A stretch of DNA of 64,000 nucleotides from Bog-532 sp963775825. GTDB lineage: Bacteria; Actinomycetota; Actinomycetes; Streptosporangiales; Streptosporangiaceae. The DNA is taken from positions 118,266 to 182,265 of the forward strand of contig CAVZKY010000051.1 in the NCBI GenBank assembly GCA_963775825.1. The letters run 5' to 3'. The number at the start of each line of letters is the position of its first letter. The stretch's first letter is position 1. Both the position numbers and the translations under genes were made by a program. Under the pieces are notes generated by a model. The model saw only the letters and a program-made list of their open reading frames with translations, was not told the origin of the DNA and searched no databases. Positions 33,347 to 42,650 of this stretch are shown here, piece after piece.

Positions 33347-36300
33347 CTAAGGGCTGTTGCTGCGGGCGATGCCCTCGCGCAGCGTCATCGCCGCGGCTTC
33401 GGTCCGGCTGGCGACGCCGAGCTTGGCAAGGATGTTGGACACGTGCACGCTGGCGGTCTTGGCCGAGATGAACAGCGCCGCGCCGATCTCCCGGTTGCTG
33501 CGCCCTTCGGCGATCAGGCGCAGCACCTCGCGCTCGCGGGCGGTGAGCCCGGCCGAACCAATGGCCTGGCCTGCCTGCCCGGCGGCCCCGCCCGGAAGGC
33601 GGTCCACCGGAACGGCCCCATTCAGCTGGTCCGGATTCAGCTGGTCCGGGCCACCGAGCCGGGCCCGGCGGGCCAGGTCATCCAGGGCCGCTCGTAGCGG
33701 TGCGGCGCGGAGCTGATCGGCGGTGCGGGCGGCCAGCCGCCACTGCTCCCGAGCCGCGGTGCGGTCACCGGCTTCGGCGAGCGCCTCGGCGAAGCGCCAT
33801 CGGGTCCGGGCGACCTCGTAGATGAAGGCAGGCCCGAACTCGTCCAGCACGGCCTGCCACCCGGCCGGGTCGTTCTCGCCGCGGGCGCGGCGGAACTCCG
33901 CCTCACCGCGGGCCAGCCAGCCACGTCCCTCCGGCCCGAGCACGAAATGCGGGCGGAACCGGAAAACGGCCCCCTGGCGGGCGATGTCCAGCAGGCCCTC
34001 CGCCGCCGCTACCTCGGCTTCAGCCCGCGCCTCGTCCCCGGCCGCCCGCGCCTGGCGCGCCCGGTCGGCGCGCGCGGTCAGCCCGACAACCGCGGGGCGG
34101 ATGACGGCCGGGCCGTAGCCGTACTCGTCGGTGTCGGCCCGGATGGCCGCCTCGGCTTCCGCCAGCGCGGCGGCGGTGTCGCCCTGCCACAGGGCACGCT
34201 CGGCCAGCAGGCCGCGGGCGATGTAGACGCAGAACCGGTCCTGCGACCACAGCGGCTCCAGCCACACGCGCCGCTCGGCGGCGACCGGCCGGCCCCGGGC
34301 CACGTCGATGAACAGGGCCATCGCCGACAGCAGTGCTTCGGGGATGGTGGCGACCCGGACCGCGAACCCGTCGGCGAGCTGCTGCGCGTGGTCCCACTCG
34401 CCGTCGACGAAGTGCGCCTGGAAATGCAGGTGCTGCACGTCAAGGCCGTACGGGGCCAGGCTCAGCCCGGTCTCCTCGGCGCGCCGCACCCCCTGGTGCG
34501 CGACGCGCGCCGCGGCGGTCAGCTCGCCGCGCTCGAGATGCGCACGGGCCAGGTGCGCCGCGGCCCGCAGCTCGACCCCGAGCACGCCGGCCTCACGCGC
34601 CTGCCCGTGCGCGGCGGTGAACAGCCTGATCGCGTCGTCGTTCCGGCCCTGCCGGTGGCTGAGCAGGCCCAGCGTGACCAGCGAGTCCGCCTCGACCGAC
34701 CGGGAGTGCGCGGCCCGGGCGGCCAGTCGCCCGTGCTCCGCCCATTCGGCCGCGGCGCCGTCCTCCGTGACCAGCAGGGTCCTGGCGTAGGTGGCGATGG
34801 CCCGGGCCCGTTCCCAGGTCGGTGGGTCCGCGGGCAGTACATCGACGGCGGCCCGGGCCTCCTCGACGGCTTCGGCTTCCAGGTCCTCACGGTCGGTCCC
34901 CAGCAGGAAGTAGGCGAGCCGCTCGCCAACCTTCGCGGCCAGCACGGGATCCGTCCGGCCGTCCAGCAGGCGGCGCAGGCTGCGGAGCTGGTGCACGGCC
35001 CGGAGCACGTCCCCGCTCGCCCCCGCGTTGCTCGCCGAATACAGGACCAGCTGCCCGCGCTGCATGCCGGCTAGCTTCTCCGGCTCGCTGACCCGCTCCC
35101 ACAGCGCCAGGGCCTGGTCGAAGTGGCCGTGCGCCTCGGCGGGGGCGCCCAGCCGCTCGGCCTCCATACCGGCCCGCACGGACGCGATGAACGCGCCCGG
35201 GACATCGTGGCTGGCCAGGTAGTGATGGGCCAGCTCGGCCGCGGTGCCTGGGTTGGCGGCGAGCCGGTCCTCGTCGGCCAGCAGCCCGGCCAGCACACCA
35301 TGCAGCCGGGTGCGCTCGCCGGGCAGCAGGTCGGCGTAGACGGCCTCACGGAGCAGCGCGTGCCGGAACGCATAGCCGTCCGCGCCGTCCGGGACCAGCA
35401 GCTGCTGCGCGACGGTCTCGCGTACCGCGTCCTCGAAGTCGGCCACCGGCAGCCCGGACGCGGCCTGGATCAGCTCGTCGTCGGCCCGCCTCCCGGCGAC
35501 CGCGGCCACCCGCAGCACGCGCTGCGCCGCATCGGACAGCCGTTCCACCCGGTTGAGCAGCAACGCGGCCAGCCCGGCGGGAAGCCCGTGGTCCTCCGCG
35601 GCGCGGTCCTCCGACGCGGCGAGCAGCTCTTCCGCGTAGTAGGCGTTGCCCTCGGCCCGGCTGATGATGCCGTTGAGGACGGCGGCGTCGAGCGCGGGTA
35701 CGGCAACGGCTGCCCGGGGTCTCCCGGCCGCGCCGGGAGACCCCGGGCCTACCGTGTCAGGGCCTGACCCACCGGAGATCGGGCTGGGACGGTTCGCCTC
35801 CGCCAGGGCGGTCAGGTGCTCGGCCAGGGCGGCCGGCTCCAGCGGGCCGAGCTGGATGGCGGTCACGGTCGGCAGGCGCTGCAATTCCGCCAGGACCGGG
35901 CGGAGGGGATGGCGCCGGTGCAGGTCATCGGTGCGGTAGGTGCCGACGATCGCCACTCGCTCGGTACGCAGTACCCGGCTGAGGAACGTGAGCAGGTCAC
36001 GGGTGGACGCGTCCGCCCAGTGCAGGTCCTCGAGCACCAGCAGGACCGGGGCCGCGGTGGCCAGCTCGGCCAGCAGTCCGAGGACTGCGCCGAGCATCTG
36101 CTGGCGGGCCATGCCCGACTCATCGCGACCGGCCGGAGCGGCCGTCCCGCTCTCCGGCAGCAGCCGGCCGAGCAGCGGACGGGCCGCAAGGGCATCCCGC
36201 AGCCGCGCCGCCCCGGGTGGCTGGCCGGCCGCTGCGCGGTGTGACCCAGCCGGCGCAGGCCCCGGCGGCTGGGTCACACCGCGCAGCGCGTCCGCGAGCG

Positions 36301-36535
36301 GCAGGTAGGGGACGCTCTCGCCGAGCTCGGCGCAGTGCCCGGAAAGTACGGTGAAGCCCTGCTCGGTGGCCATGCGGGTCACCTCGGCCACGAGCCGGGT
36401 CTTGCCCACCCCGGCGTCCCCGCCGATCAGCGCGACCACCGCCTGGCCCGACGCGGCGTCGTCGAGGAGCGTGAGCATACGGCCGAGCTCGGCATCTCGT
36501 CCGACCAGCCGTCCCCACGGCACCTCCTGGAGCAT
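33347..36535 (-). CDS. LAL-family (large ATP-binding LuxR) transcriptional regulator
   Basis: A 1062-residue regulator. An N-terminal AAA ATPase domain has Walker A LIGGDAGVGKTRLVAEV near residue 38 and Walker B VLLVLEDLHWADASTRDLLT near residue 165, with RTERVAIVGTYRTDDLHRRH. A long TPR-like middle (about 400-960) is followed by a C-terminal LuxR helix-turn-helix (LTAREREVLRLIAEGRSNRE, SAKTASVHVSNILAKLGVAS). LAL proteins often control secondary metabolism or sugar use, but no cluster lies here. A duplicated DQLNP/DQLNG (15-bp repeat at 33620-33649) precedes the DNA-binding domain. The gene is intact. Confidence 0.9.
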   Translation of the reverse strand: MLQEVPWGRLVGRDAELGRMLTLLDDAASGQAVVALIGGDAGVGKTRLVAEVTRMATEQGFTVLSGHCAELGESVPYLPLADALRGVTQPPGPAPAGSHRAAAGQPPGAARLRDALAARPLLGRLLPESGTAAPAGRDESGMARQQMLGAVLGLLAELATAAPVLLVLEDLHWADASTRDLLTFLSRVLRTERVAIVGTYRTDDLHRRHPLRPVLAELQRLPTVTAIQLGPLEPAALAEHLTALAEANRPSPISGGSGPDTVGPGSPGAAGRPRAAVAVPALDAAVLNGIISRAEGNAYYAEELLAASEDRAAEDHGLPAGLAALLLNRVERLSDAAQRVLRVAAVAGRRADDELIQAASGLPVADFEDAVRETVAQQLLVPDGADGYAFRHALLREAVYADLLPGERTRLHGVLAGLLADEDRLAANPGTAAELAHHYLASHDVPGAFIASVRAGMEAERLGAPAEAHGHFDQALALWERVSEPEKLAGMQRGQLVLYSASNAGASGDVLRAVHQLRSLRRLLDGRTDPVLAAKVGERLAYFLLGTDREDLEAEAVEEARAAVDVLPADPPTWERARAIATYARTLLVTEDGAAAEWAEHGRLAARAAHSRSVEADSLVTLGLLSHRQGRNDDAIRLFTAAHGQAREAGVLGVELRAAAHLARAHLERGELTAAARVAHQGVRRAEETGLSLAPYGLDVQHLHFQAHFVDGEWDHAQQLADGFAVRVATIPEALLSAMALFIDVARGRPVAAERRVWLEPLWSQDRFCVYIARGLLAERALWQGDTAAALAEAEAAIRADTDEYGYGPAVIRPAVVGLTARADRARQARAAGDEARAEAEVAAAEGLLDIARQGAVFRFRPHFVLGPEGRGWLARGEAEFRRARGENDPAGWQAVLDEFGPAFIYEVARTRWRFAEALAEAGDRTAAREQWRLAARTADQLRAAPLRAALDDLARRARLGGPDQLNPDQLNGAVPVDRLPGGAAGQAGQAIGSAGLTAREREVLRLIAEGRSNREIGAALFISAKTASVHVSNILAKLGVASRTEAAAMTLREGIARSNSP

Positions 36536-36606
36536 GCCCCGAGTATCCCATCAGGCCCCGATATTGCCGAAGGATTAACCGGCCCGGCCAGATAGTTTCA
36601 CTGGGC

Positions 36607-37039
36607 ATGGAAAAGGTCGTCAGAACGAGATGAGGAGTGGCGTGAGAAGCTCGCGCCCAACGAGTACGCGGTACTGCGTGAGGCGGGGACAGAAGCGCCG
36701 TTTACTGGTGAGTACACCGACACCAAGACCGTTGGCGTGTACCGGTGCCGCGCGTGCGGCGCCGAGCTGTTCCGGTCGGGCGAAAAGTTCGAGTCCCACT
36801 GTGGCTGGCCGTCGTTCTACCAGCCGACCAGCGACGACGCCGTCACGCTGATCCAGGACCGCTCGCTGGGCATGGTCCGCACTGAGGCACGCTGCGCCAG
36901 CTGTGACTCCCACCTGGGTCACGTCTTCGAGGGTGAGGGCTACGACGTCCCCACCGATCAGCGCTGGTGCATCAACTCGATCTCGCTCACGCTGGAGCCG
37001 GAGGATCATGACCGGGCTGCGGGTGATCCGCGGCGGTGA
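36607..37039 (+). CDS. msrB: Peptide-methionine (R)-S-oxide reductase, frameshift near start
   Basis: MsrB repairs methionine-R-sulfoxide in proteins. Starting at ATG 36607 the sequence reads MEKVVRT and then, with one extra base near 36628, DEEWREKLAPNEYAVLREAG. The rest is intact: the zinc cysteines in YRCRACGAELF and ARCASCDSHLGHVF, FESHCGWPSFYQP, and the catalytic cysteine in RWCINSISLTL. The total of about 144 residues is normal. Its stop lies inside the following cupin gene (32-base overlap), so the two are probably cotranscribed. Confidence 0.88.
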
Positions 37040-37403
37040 GCTGTCCGGCAGCACGGCCCAGACCCCCGGGATGCGCCGCTCGGCGGCCATCTCGGGCGAC
37101 CTGGTCGGGGCCGCCGGGCTGTGGATGGGCCGCACCGTGGTGCTCCCCGGCGCGTCGTCGGGTGACCACCACCACGGCAAGTCGGAGACGGGCATCTACG
37201 TGGTGTCCGGTCACCCGGCTTTCGTGTTCCGGGATCCGGGCAGCGGGGAAATCACCCGGCTGGAGACCCAGCCCGGTGACTACGTTCGGGTACCGCCGCA
37301 CGTCCCGCACCGTGAGGAAAACCCGTCGCCGGACACCGAGGCCGTGGTCGTGATTGCCCGGTCCACGCAGGAGGCCATCGTCGTCGGCGTACCCGCGCTG
37401 TGA
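37008..37403 (+). CDS. Small cupin protein
   Basis: A 131-residue single cupin. Motif 1 is GDHHHGKSETGIYVVSGHPA, with metal-binding His and Glu. Motif 2 is PGDYVRVPPHVPHREENPS. ATG 37008 is chosen because the upstream in-frame extension overlaps the MsrB coding sequence. Substrate is unknown. Such cupins often act as small-molecule dioxygenases, isomerases or sensors. Confidence 0.8.
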   Translation: MTGLRVIRGGELSGSTAQTPGMRRSAAISGDLVGAAGLWMGRTVVLPGASSGDHHHGKSETGIYVVSGHPAFVFRDPGSGEITRLETQPGDYVRVPPHVPHREENPSPDTEAVVVIARSTQEAIVVGVPAL

Positions 37404-37467
37404 TCTGCGCCGACCCAGTCGGTGCGAGCCGTTGGTCCGGTTGGCACGGGCCGTTTGGTGCGCGCCG

Positions 37468-37902
37468 TCAGTCCGTGTCGCCGGAATCAAGCCGGCGGGA
37501 CCGCTTGACCGCGCCGCGGCGGCGCTTGTCCGCCACCCGCCGTTCCCGGGCTCCCCGCCCGGGCCGGGTCGGGATTCGGGGTGGCTGCGGCGGGGCGAGC
37601 GCCTCCCGCAGCAGGTTGGCCATCCGGCCGCGCGCCGCCCGGCGGTTCTGCAGCTGGCTGCGCTGCTCGGACGCGACAACGGTCAGCACGCCGTCAGCCA
37701 TCCGGTGGCCCAGCCGGTCCAGGATCCGCTCCCGCGCGTAGCCGGGCAGCACCGAGGACTGGGTGACGTCATAGGAAAGCTCGACCCGGGTGTCGGCGGT
37801 GTTGACGGACTGGCCGCCGGGCCCAGACGATCGGGAGAACCGCTCACGCAGCTCGCCGGCCGGTATCACCAGCCAGCTGTTCACGCGGAGATCGTCGGCC
37901 AC
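37468..37902 (-). CDS. arfB: Alternative ribosome-rescue factor ArfB (GGQ peptidyl-tRNA hydrolase)
   Basis: A 144-residue YaeJ/ICT1-like protein. The release-factor catalytic loop is RSSGPGGQSVNTADTRVEL (GGQ near residue 29), followed by SEQRSQLQNRRAARGRMANL and a basic disordered tail (RRVADKRRRGAVKRSRRL). This layout enters the empty mRNA channel of stalled ribosomes and hydrolyses peptidyl-tRNA. It is a single gene between the cupin gene and hemQ. Confidence 0.9.
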   Translation of the reverse strand: MADDLRVNSWLVIPAGELRERFSRSSGPGGQSVNTADTRVELSYDVTQSSVLPGYARERILDRLGHRMADGVLTVVASEQRSQLQNRRAARGRMANLLREALAPPQPPRIPTRPGRGARERRVADKRRRGAVKRSRRLDSGDTD

Positions 37903-37948
37903 GCTTTCAGGATGCCTGATCCGGCCGCGTTCCGCTGGAACAGCATCC

Positions 37949-38754
37949 TCACGGCAGGGCCGCCACCAGTTCCCGGACCGGCTTGCGGCGTCCGGTGTAG
38001 AACGGGATCTCCTCCCGGGTGTGCCGGCGGGCCTCGGCGCCGCGCAGGTGGCGCATCAGGTCGACGATCCGGTGCAGCTCGTCGGCCTCGAACGCGAGAA
38101 TCCATTCGTAGTCGTTCAGCGCGAAGCTGGACGACGGTGTTGGCCCGGACGTCCGGGTACTCGCGGGCCAGCACGCCGTGCTCGGCGAGCATCTTCCGGC
38201 GCTCCGCCGGGTCCAGCAGGTACCACTCGTAGGACCGCACGAACGGGTAGACGCACACGTAGGACTTGGGCTCCTCCGTCGGCGAGGAACGCCGGGATGT
38301 GGCCCTTGTTGAACTCGGCCGGGCGGTGCAGCGCCATCACCGACCAGACCGGCTCACTGGCCCGGCCCAGCCGGGTGCGGCGGAAGCGCGCGTACATCTC
38401 CTGCAGGTCGTCCGCGGACGGTGCGATCCACCAGAACATATAGTCGGCGTCCGCCCGCAGGCCCTGCACGTCGTAGCAGCCGCGGGTGGTGGTGCCCTTG
38501 CCTGCCGCCTCCTCCAGCAGCCCGGTCACCTCGTCGGCGACCACATCGCGCCGGACCGAGCTGGCCAGGCCGGCCGACGAGCTCGCCTCGCCCACCGCCC
38601 CGGTACCGTCGAGCGCGGCGCGGTCGGTGACCTTGAAGACCGACCACATGGTGTACCGGATCAGCTCGTTCAGGTCGCGGGCCCTGAGCCGGGTGGCCTC
38701 CCCCTCGGGGCGGTCCCCTTCGTCGTTCGCAGCCATACCTCTATTGTCCGCCAT
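37949..38754 (-). CDS. hemQ: Coproheme decarboxylase HemQ (chlorite-dismutase-like), frameshifted
   Basis: Last enzyme of the coproporphyrin-dependent haem pathway: it oxidatively decarboxylates coproheme to haem b. The N-terminal segment (LNELIRYTMWSVFKV, GCYDVQGLRADADYMFWWIA, MYARFRRTRLGRASEPVWSV) is in one frame. After a break near 38278, CVYPFVRSYEWYLLDPAERR (with the family's catalytic tyrosine region) follows. After a second break near 38125, NDYEWILAFEADELHRIVDL and EEIPFYTGRRKPVRELV follow. About 265 residues in all. It lies beside hemY and hemE, as usual in actinobacteria. Confidence 0.88.
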
Positions 38755-38790
38755 GGCCAGCGGGCGCTGGTACGCCGGCCGCTCATCGGC

Positions 38791-40504
38791 CTACCGGCCA
38801 GCTGGGCACCGCCCGGCCGGGACCGGCCGCGCAGATACCTGACCGTGTGCCTCGGCCGCGCTGCGCGCGGTGCTGATGCAGGCCGGGATGCCGATCCCGT
38901 CGAAGGCGGCGCCGCAGACGGCCAGCCCGGGCTGGGCGGCCACCCCGGCCCGGATGGCCGCGACCCGGTCCAGGTGCCCGACCGTGTACTGCGGCAGCGC
39001 GCCTCCCCACCGGGTGACGCGGGTGTCCAGCGGCGGTCCCTGGGCACCGGTCGCTTCGGCCAGGTCGGCTACGGCGAGCGCGACGAGTTCCTCGTCGTCA
39101 CGCTGCAGCACGCCCTCCTCCCCGATCCGCCCGAGCGAGCAACGGATCAGGTCCACCGGCCCGTCGTGACCGGCGCGGCCGGGATCGGCGAGGTGCGGCC
39201 ACTTAACGGTGGAGAACGTGACGGCCTTGACCGCGGCGCCCGTCCACGGCCGGCACGAGGTACCCGCTGCGCTGGGTCGCTGTTTTCTCCCTGGGCCTGT
39301 TCTCCCCGGGCCTGTTCTCCCCGGGCCTGTTCTCCTCGGGCCTGTTCTCCCCGGGCCTGTTCTCCCTGGGAGCCCTGTGCCGCGGGGAAACGCGAGCGCG
39401 GGTAGGCCAGGGTGACGATGGCCATGCTGGCGTACTCGATACCGTTCAGCGCGGCGGCCGCCGGTGACGCTCCTGGCACCCCGGCGAGCAGCCGGCCCGC
39501 GGGGCGCGCGGGCAGGGCCAGCACCACCGCGTCCGCGGTGATCTCCTCCGGCGCCGCGGCGGAGCCAACGGTCAGCCGCCAGCCGGTGGCGGTCCTGGCC
39601 AGCTCCCGGACCGTCGCGCGGGTCCGGATGACCGCGCCGGAGGTCTCGGCCAGCACGGCGGGCAGCGTGCCCAGTCCGCCGGCCAGGGTAATGAACACCG
39701 GCGGCCGTTCCGGCGGCGCGGCGAGCGGCCTGGCCCGGGCGCTGCGGCTCCGGCGGGGCGGGCAGCAGGGACGCCGCGGCCTCGGCCAGCGAGCGGTGCG
39801 CAGGCGCCGCCTTGGCCAGCGGGCCGAGGGTCGCGGCGAAGGACAGTTCCTCCGACCGGCCCGCGTAGACGCCACCGAGCAGCGGATCGACCAGCCGGTC
39901 GACCACTTCGGCGCCGAACCGGGCCCCGACGTAGGCGGCGACGGCCGTGTCACCGTCCCACGGCGTGGCCGGCCGGTCCAGGTCCTCGCGGGCCCGGGCC
40001 AGCCCGGTCACCGGACAGCACCCCGGAGCGAGCCAGGTCCCCCTCGGGGGCCAGGTCCGCGGGCACGCCCATGAACTGGCGCTGCGGCAGCGGCCGCATG
40101 GCACCCCGGGTCCAGATGGCGGAGGATGTGGTCCCGGGCGTCACGAGCTGGTCGCCGAGGCCGACGTCGCTGATCAGGCCAGTGCCCTCGGGCCGTCGCG
40201 CGAGCAGGGCTTCCGCGCCTGCGTCCACGGCCACTCCGGCCACCTCGGAGACGGCCAGCTTGCCGCCCAGCCGCGGTGATCCTTCCAGCACCGTGACCCG
40301 GACCGGCGCGTCACGCAGGAAGAACGCGGCCGCCAGCCCGGCGATACCGGCGCCGACGATGACGACATGCGGCCGCGTCCCGTCCGCCGCGCGTCCCCCG
40401 TGCCGCCCGTCCGTTCCGGCGGCTGTCCCGCCGCCTGGCTGCCCGCCTGTCCCGGCTGTACCCGCCTGTCCCGGTGTTGTGTCCGGCTGTTCCGAAGTCT
40501 TCAC
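38791..40504 (-). CDS. hemY: Coproporphyrinogen III / protoporphyrinogen oxidase, several frameshifts
   Basis: Flavoprotein of the HemY/CgoX type, aromatising coproporphyrinogen III. From GTG 40504 come a Gly/Thr-rich leader and the FAD loop VVIVGAGIAGLAAAFFLRDA, TVLEGSPRLGGKLAVSEV and VDAGAEALLARRPEG. Then, in other frames, come RFGAEVVDRLVDPLLGGVYA, VFITLAGGLGTLPAVLAET and, at the end, TRWGGALPQYTVGHLDRV and LAVCGAAFDGIGIPACISTA. Breaks lie near 40030, 39745 and 39260 (the last region has two shifts). A run of GEQAR repeats, encoded by 15-bp tandem units, interrupts the protein near 39300. Confidence 0.85.
39296..39370. repeat. 15-bp tandem repeat inside hemY
   Basis: Five consecutive 15-bp units (CCTGTTCTCCCCGGG with single-base variants at units 3 and 5). 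On the coding strand they give repeats of five residues (GEQAR), lying between AYPRSRFPAAQGS and the following conserved part. Confidence 0.9.
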
Positions 40505-40525
40505 CGAACAGCCTAGGCTGAGGCT

Positions 40526-41269
40526 ATGCGTGTCGACGTCTGGAGTGATGTCGTCTGCCCCTGGTGCTACGTGGGCAAGGCGAGGTTCGAAAGAGCACTG
40601 GACGCCTTCGGCCGCCAGCCGCCGGTCGAGGTCGTCTACCGGTCCTTTGAGCTGGATCCGAGCTGGCCGCGGGGCCAGACCATACCGGTCCGGGAGATGC
40701 TGGCCACCAAGTACCAGCTGTCGGCGGCGGACGCCGAGGCCGCCGAGGGCCAGCTGGCGAGCCTGGCTGAGGCCGAGGGGCTGGGCTTCCGGCCGGACCG
40801 GGAGATGGGCAATACCTTCGACATCCACCGGGTGCTGCAGCTCGGCCGGGCCCAGGGCTTCCAGCACAAGCTGCTGGACGGGATCTACCGCGCCTACTTC
40901 GCCGAAGCCCGCCCGGTGTTCGATCCGGGCACGCTGGCCGAGGTGGCCACAGCCGCCGGGCTCGACCCGGGGGACGTGCAGCAGACCCTGGACGGCGACG
41001 ACTACGCCGATGAGGTCCGCAGCGACGAACGGCAGGCCCGCGAGCTGGGGATCAGCGGCGTCCCGTTCTTCGTGTTCGAAGGCCGGCTCGGTGTGTCGGG
41101 GGCGCAAGCCGTCAGCGTGTTCAGCGAAGCACTGCGTCAGGCATCGTCGCCAGCCGGAATAAGCGGGCCGGGACAAGCCGATAAAGGACCTCAGCGCGCG
41201 GACTCCTCGTGCACGAGATCGGTCAGTCGGGCCAGAACGCCGGGGTCGGTTTCGGGCAGCACGCCGTGA
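40526..41269 (+). CDS. DsbA-family oxidoreductase (FrnE-like)
   Basis: A 2-hydroxychromene-2-carboxylate isomerase/DsbA-like thioredoxin-fold protein. The redox motif CPWC (VWSDVVCPWCYVGKARFERA) is at residues 11-14 and the cis-proline is in GISGVPFFVFEGRLGVSGAQ. There is no signal peptide, so it is cytosolic like FrnE of Streptomyces and Deinococcus. The frame runs 79 bases into the 3' end of hemE on the other strand. The family usually ends soon after the EALRQAS helix, so the native stop may be lost by an indel. It is divergent from hemY and convergent with hemE. Confidence 0.85.
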   Translation: MRVDVWSDVVCPWCYVGKARFERALDAFGRQPPVEVVYRSFELDPSWPRGQTIPVREMLATKYQLSAADAEAAEGQLASLAEAEGLGFRPDREMGNTFDIHRVLQLGRAQGFQHKLLDGIYRAYFAEARPVFDPGTLAEVATAAGLDPGDVQQTLDGDDYADEVRSDERQARELGISGVPFFVFEGRLGVSGAQAVSVFSEALRQASSPAGISGPGQADKGPQRADSSCTRSVSRARTPGSVSGSTP

Positions 41270-42229
41270 CCCAGGTTGAAGATGTGACTTTCCGTGATCC
41301 GCCCCTGAACGAGCACGGCACGGGCCCGTTTGGCGACGACCTCCCACGGCGCGAGCAGCACGGCCGGATCCAGGTTCCCCTGCAAAGCTGTCCCGGCCTC
41401 GACGCGGCCCGCGGCCTCATCCAGCGGCACCCGCCAGTCCACCCCGACCACATCGGCGCCGGCCTGCCGCATCAGGCCGAGCAGTTCTCCGGTCCCGACG
41501 CCGAAGTGGATGCGCGGCACGCCCTGGCTGGTCAGCGCGGTGAAGATCTGGCTGGTGTGCGGGAGCACGAACGTCTGGTAGTCCGCCGGGCTGAGCGCGC
41601 CGACCCAGGAGTCGAACAGCTGAACGGCCGAGGCGCCCGCGGCCACCTGGACCTCCAGGAATGCCGATCGTGATCGCGGTAAGCCGGTCCATCAGCGCGT
41701 GCCACAGCCCGGGCTCGGCGTACATCATGGCCCGGGTCCGGTCGTGGTTACGCGACGGGCCGCCCTCGATGAGGTAGGACGCGAGGGTGAACGGCGCGCC
41801 GGCGAAGCCGATCAGCGGCTTGGCCCCAAGCTCGGCCACCAGCGCGGCTACGGCCTCGGTGACGTAGGGCACGTCACCCGGCTCGAGCGGGCGCAGCCGC
41901 GCCAGGTCGCCTTCGCTGCGGATGGGCTCCTCGATGACCGGGCCGACGCCGGGCTTGATGTCGATGCCGAGCCCTACCGCCTTCAGCGGCACCACGATGT
42001 CGCTGAACAAGATGGCCGCGTCCACGTCGTAACGCCGCATCGGCTGCAGGGTGATCTCGATGATCAAGTCGGCCCTGGTGCACGACTCCAGCATGGGAAC
42101 GCCCGCGCGGACCTGCTGGTATTCGGGTAGCGACCGGCCGGCCTGGCGCATGTACCAGACCGGGGTGTAGGGCACCGGCTCCCGGCGGCAGGCACGCAGG
42201 AACGGCGAGTCCTTCGCAAGCGACGTCAC
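41191..42229 (-). CDS. hemE: Uroporphyrinogen decarboxylase, frameshifted
   Basis: HemE removes four acetate carboxyls from uroporphyrinogen III to give coproporphyrinogen III. Signature 1 is VWYMRQAGRSLPEYQQVRAG near residue 25 and signature 2 is IGFAGAPFTLASYLIEGG near residue 140. Other family blocks are ILFSDIVVPLKAVGLGID and the C-terminal GQFDSWVGALSP-like and HFGVGTGELLGLM, VVGVDWRVPLDEA, VQGNLDP-like segments. One break near 41665 separates LTAITIGI from the VQMAAGASAVQLFDSWVGAL part. About 345 residues in all. Product would pass to HemY nearby. Confidence 0.9.
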
Positions 42230-42349
42230 AGCAGCGATCGTCTCACGACCGGATTACTGACACGCCGCCGAACCTCCCCCGGATTGTCGTACACACGTGC
42301 CAATATCGTCCTCAGCCCCGAGAAGTGCCAGCGAAGGAGGTCACCGGCG

Positions 42350-42559
42350 ATGCGCCAGCTGCCTTGGTACTGTCCCGGATGCGCTGGGGAGCAACTGTTC
42401 GAGCAGTTCCACGGCGTCGGCCACTGCCCCGACTCGCCGGACGGGCACTGCCCCGAATGGGCCTGCTGCGAATGCGGGACGGCCCTGATCGTGGGCTTCG
42501 TCCCGCAGGAGGAGCCGTACCGCGGGGACGCACCGCGTCGCCCCGGCCGTGCGGCATGA
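42350..42559 (+). CDS. Small cysteine-rich (zinc-ribbon-like) protein
   Basis: A 69-residue protein starting at ATG 42350 behind a strong GAAGGAGG ribosome-binding site. It has Cys pairs WYCPGCAGEQ and ACCECGTALIVG plus HCPDSPDGHCPEWACC, suggesting one zinc site. No function is recognised. It lies upstream of the DUF3000-RNase D gene in the same direction, 91 bases apart. Confidence 0.6.
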   Translation: MRQLPWYCPGCAGEQLFEQFHGVGHCPDSPDGHCPEWACCECGTALIVGFVPQEEPYRGDAPRRPGRAA

Positions 42560-42650
42560 GTTCGGGTGAAACCGGCACGAGGCTCGTAAGCGGCGTTATT
42601 CGCGTCACAACTTGCGTGAGGAAGCAGCGGCTGCGGCATACGCTCTGTAC

